Part shown: piece by piece, positions 61,664 to 64,000 of the stretch
Numbering within the stretch: position 1 is the first letter of the stretch
Layout: each line of letters begins with the position of its first letter
Source of the DNA: Klebsiella michiganensis
GTDB lineage: Bacteria; Pseudomonadota; Gammaproteobacteria; Enterobacterales; Enterobacteriaceae
Reading direction: 5' to 3'
DNA: 64,000 nt
Assembly: GCA_000963575.1 (NCBI GenBank)
Contig: CP011077.1
Span: 4,402,001 to 4,466,000 of the forward strand
The notes under the pieces: model-generated
Told to the model about the DNA's origin: nothing
Seen by the model: only the letters and a program-made list of their open reading frames with translations
Database searches by the model: none
Position numbers and translations under genes: made by a program

Positions 61664-61680
61664 AACGGGTGTGCTTACAT

Positions 61681-61931
61681 CATGTCTGCTGGCAGGGAGA
61701 CAAGGTATGCCCAAAATGTTGCGACTGGGTTTATGTGTTAGACGCTTAAGAGACCGATGGTAGGCATACTCCCAACTAGTGAAGATATCACCCGATGGCC
61801 GGTATAGCGGCGATACCAGGTACAAAAGCAATGTTTGATGATGATCAGAAAACCGTCATTTTTTGTACAAATGGATCTTTTTTCATAATACATTTTAACG
61901 ACATATCTCTAACTATAATCTCGAGGTCATT
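61681..61931. other. Spacer between IS and the three-gene operon
   Basis: About 250 bases with no supported gene. TATAAT at 61914-61919 is a candidate -10 box, but it lies only 13 bases before the start codon, so if used the leader is very short. GAGG at 61924-61927 would be the ribosome site. Confidence 0.5.
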
Positions 61932-62267
61932 ATGTCCGGTTCAGGTGGTGGAAGCTTTGGTGGTCAGTTTGGTCAAGACACTTTTGAACTTACATGTGAA
62001 AAATTAACGATAACTACCCAGCTTAGCTCGCCAAACCCAGCTGTTGTGCCATTACTAAAAGCTGGAGACATACTGGTCATCCAGCAACGCAACCAAAACG
62101 GATTATCTTTAACTGAAGCCATATATGGCGCTAACCAAGTTGCAGGTGGTATTGCCTCCCCTCAAATTCAGCGCATGCGTGAATGCATTGAGCTTGGTAC
62201 TACATATGTTGCCCGGGTAATCTCAATCAACGGTGGGCAGGTTATGGTTAAGGTTTATGCACAATGA
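61932..62267 (+). CDS. Small protein with Gly/Ser-rich N-terminus, operon gene 1
   Basis: 111 residues, family not recognised. It opens MSGSGGGSFGGQFGQ, a flexible Gly/Ser head, followed by a beta-rich body (FELTCEKLTITTQLSS, AGDILVIQQRN, YVARVISINGGQVMVKVYA) with a helical insert near residues 70-88. One Cys. ATGA links it to the kinase gene. A flexible Gly/Ser N-terminus also occurs in proteins modified by QueC-like enzymes in defence systems, so it is a candidate target or carrier; after Met removal the first residue here would be Ser, not Gly. Confidence 0.8.
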   Translation: MSGSGGGSFGGQFGQDTFELTCEKLTITTQLSSPNPAVVPLLKAGDILVIQQRNQNGLSLTEAIYGANQVAGGIASPQIQRMRECIELGTTYVARVISINGGQVMVKVYAQ

Positions 62268-63502
62268 ATACAAATACACCAGATAGTGGAGTTTTGACAT
62301 TAGTTGGAGGCTCTTACCATGAAGTCTGTTTGCACCCTGGCTACCACGATATATTCGGATCTGCCGGTCGAGCCGCATCAGCGCTTGCCCATCTCAAAGT
62401 ACCAGTAAATTTTCACACTTACGCGGATAACAGCGTTGCTCAAGTACTTCGTGAGAGAGCTTATTTTGAGAGCTTTAATGTCGACATCCAACCTCTAGCT
62501 CGTTCTATTTTGTTTCACTACGAGCATGGCCTGTCAGAACCTAAAATTTATAATGTTCCTCCCGTATCGATGCCAGACATTAGATTGCAAGCGACTAACG
62601 TTCTACGTTATGGGATGCTGGAAGGGACTGCTGTAGTTGATGCTGAATACGCCGTTTATGACCCTCAAAATGTGTCGAAACCTGAATTGTTCAAGCAAAA
62701 CGGCTCAACAGCGAAGAATCTGGCACTTATTCTCAATCGCTATGAAGCCACAACGTTGAGTGGTCAACCTAAATTATCTGTTGAAGAGCAAGCTATCCAT
62801 TTGTTTGAACAAGGCCATGCGCAAGTAATTATAATTAAGCAAGGGCCTGCTGGAGCATTGGTATGTGATAATGGAAAAATATCCACGGTTCCAGCTTATG
62901 AGACCAGTAATGTATTCAAAATAGGTTCAGGAGATGCGTTCGTTGCTTATTTTGCATACCAGTGGATGATTAATAAAAAATCTGCTCATGATGCAGCTAA
63001 TGCAGCTTCTCATGCAACGGCGTATTATTGTGAGAACAGTTTATTTCCATCAACTCAAGGGCTCGCTGATTTTAATCCCAAGGCAATTTCACCCACCCCT
63101 GAATTTCTACGTGGTGAAACATATTCGGTCTATCTCGCAGGCCCTTTCTTTACTTTGGCACAGATGTGGTTGATTGAACAAGCTCGCCGCAATTTGAGCG
63201 ATCTAGGGTTTAAAGTCTTTTCTCCTTATCATGACGTCGGGCATGGTAAAGCAGAAGATGTTGTAGAAAGAGATCTTGAGGGAATAAAAAATGCTGATAT
63301 CATTTTTGCTATTGGTGACGGTTTAGATGCTGGAACAATCTATGAGGTCGGGTACGCTCGAGCATGTAATATACCCGTTGTCTTCTATGCGGAAAATGAA
63401 GCTGATGAAGACAAAAAAATGATGTCTGGCTCAGGATGCATCTTGTGCAAGGATTATGTTACTGCAATCTATAAAACACTTTGGGCAGTGGTGCAGAAAT
63501 GA
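62264..63502 (+). CDS. PfkB-type kinase fused to nucleoside 2-deoxyribosyltransferase, operon gene 2
   Basis: 412 residues. The N-terminal half is a ribokinase/PfkB fold: GSAGRAASALAHL near 32-44, KQGPAGALV at 192-200 and the anion-hole motif GSGDAF at 221-226 with catalytic Asp224. The C-terminal part is a nucleoside 2-deoxyribosyltransferase: VYLAGPFF at 289-296, RDLEGIKNADIIFAI at 336-350 and GTIYEVGYA with nucleophile Glu361. Together these suggest it cleaves or swaps the base of a nucleoside and phosphorylates the sugar or nucleoside. ATGA overlaps join it to both neighbours. Confidence 0.9.
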   Translation: MNTNTPDSGVLTLVGGSYHEVCLHPGYHDIFGSAGRAASALAHLKVPVNFHTYADNSVAQVLRERAYFESFNVDIQPLARSILFHYEHGLSEPKIYNVPPVSMPDIRLQATNVLRYGMLEGTAVVDAEYAVYDPQNVSKPELFKQNGSTAKNLALILNRYEATTLSGQPKLSVEEQAIHLFEQGHAQVIIIKQGPAGALVCDNGKISTVPAYETSNVFKIGSGDAFVAYFAYQWMINKKSAHDAANAASHATAYYCENSLFPSTQGLADFNPKAISPTPEFLRGETYSVYLAGPFFTLAQMWLIEQARRNLSDLGFKVFSPYHDVGHGKAEDVVERDLEGIKNADIIFAIGDGLDAGTIYEVGYARACNIPVVFYAENEADEDKKMMSGSGCILCKDYVTAIYKTLWAVVQK

Positions 63503-64000
63503 AGACAGCTCTATTGCTCTCTGGCGGCATGGACTCTATCGCAATTGCATGGTGGAAACGACCAGATATAGCCATTACTTTAGATTATGGTCAACGTGCT
63601 GCGGAGGCTGAAATAAAGGCAGCTAGTGCGACCTGTAGCGCCCTGAAAATTGATCATCATGTCATTAAAGTAGATTGTAGCTCTTTAGGGTCTGGGGATA
63701 TGGCGGGTGCAGAGGCTGATTCTAACGCACCGTCCAGTGATTGGTGGCCTTATCGTAATCAAATGCTGATTTCACTTGCTGCAATGAAAGCTATTACGCT
63801 TGGTGTCACGCACCTCTGGATAGGGACAGTGAAGTCTGATAGCTCTCATTTAGATGGCACTCTAGATTTTGTTTATAAAATCAGTGAGTTAATGTCTTTC
63901 CAGGAAGGCAACATGATCGTTGAAGCCCCAGCAATAGAACTTTCCACAACTGAGTTGGTTAGAATTTCTGGTGTCACTCCGGGTGGTCTTGCGTGGGCGC
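63499..64000 (+). CDS. QueC-like PP-loop enzyme, operon gene 3 (cut by window end)
   Basis: 167 codons visible. PP-loop LLLSGGMDSIA (SGGMDS at residues 8-13), then TLDYGQRAAEAEI and WWPYRNQMLIS, as in 7-cyano-7-deazaguanine synthase. The later segment IVEAPAIELSTTELVRISG differs from the housekeeping QueC Lys-containing stretch. The zinc-binding Cys, if present, lie beyond the window. Queuosine genes queD or queE are not adjacent. Such lone QueC relatives occur in the Qat and type IV CBASS anti-phage systems. Confidence 0.88.
   Translation, partial: MKTALLLSGGMDSIAIAWWKRPDIAITLDYGQRAAEAEIKAASATCSALKIDHHVIKVDCSSLGSGDMAGAEADSNAPSSDWWPYRNQMLISLAAMKAITLGVTHLWIGTVKSDSSHLDGTLDFVYKISELMSFQEGNMIVEAPAIELSTTELVRISGVTPGGLAWA

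Larger units (their letters stand above)
60473..61680 (+). mobile_element. IS3-family insertion sequence (IS407-like group)
   Basis: About 1208 bases bounded by imperfect inverted repeats: the left starts TGTAAGTATCCCGG and the right (inverted) TGTAAGCACACCCG, both running on to CACTTTT. Contains orfA and orfB in frames 0 and -1. The 4-base flanks are GAAT on the left and TCAT on the right, so no target duplication is kept. Confidence 0.9.

Noticed and set aside
61643..61831. 62-codon minus-strand frame across the IS right end
   Set aside because: Crosses the IS boundary and has no matching family; not a gene I can support.
63499..64000. Considered as the housekeeping queC
   Set aside because: It sits in a three-gene ATGA-linked accessory operon, and the segment after the PP-loop motifs departs from the QueC pattern; the decisive Cys region is outside the window.

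Overview
The window is a chromosomal segment of a member of the Enterobacteriaceae. Gene order and protein sequences from yqhD through ubiK follow the yqhD-dkgA-ygiQ-ftsP-plsC-parC-ygiW-qseBC-mdaB-ygiN-parE-yqiA-cpdA-yqiB-nudF-tolC-ygiBCD-ribB-ubiK block of E. coli and Salmonella, but the accessory content matches neither exactly. The genus cannot be fixed from the sequence alone; a relative of Enterobacter or Cedecea would fit.

Layout: (1) 1-28000 is conserved core, with a phosphonate-type ABC importer (phnC/D/E/E) and a convergent HAD phosphatase between dkgA and ygiQ, and an FMN riboswitch ahead of ribB. (2) 28000-40200 carries a Tsr serine chemoreceptor and a Salmonella-type type 1 fimbrial locus: structural genes fimAICDHF on the minus strand, facing fimZ, a FimY-like regulator, an EAL-domain protein and a FimW-like regulator on the plus strand. 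(3) 40200-57300 is a series of small metabolic and accessory units: nepI, a lone hicB, tauABCD, a ybcL/ybcM pair, murQP with operator-like palindromes, a leader peptide plus topAI (yjhX), glgS, an MFS pump facing an ArsR-rhodanese regulator, an ExoY-like nucleotidyl cyclase split by a frameshift, yegP, and a Crp/Fnr regulator, nucleoside phosphorylase and pnuC group. (4) 57700-59300 holds sodC, a DUF3455-like protein and a hexapeptide acyltransferase. (5) From 59276 to the end the sequence is more AT-rich and mosaic: a stand-alone type-44 polymorphic toxin with a candidate immunity gene, an IS3-family element (IS407-like) that has cut a Ner/SfsB-like gene, and the start of a tightly coupled three-gene operon.

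That last operon is the best candidate for an undescribed system. It encodes a 111-residue Gly/Ser-headed small protein, a fusion of a PfkB-type sugar/nucleoside kinase with a nucleoside 2-deoxyribosyltransferase, and a QueC-like PP-loop enzyme that runs off the window. All junctions are 4-base ATGA overlaps. QueC-like enzymes away from queuosine genes are known from anti-phage systems (Qat, type IV CBASS), so a nucleobase-based defence or modification role is a reasonable hypothesis, not a demonstrated one.

The other strong sequence-level observation is a non-coding repeat present at 720-903 and 50653-50833. It has two hairpins with compensatory base changes, and in both places it is flanked by two exact copies of the local terminator hairpin. 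This looks like a mobile or structured element that inserts at terminators and duplicates them.
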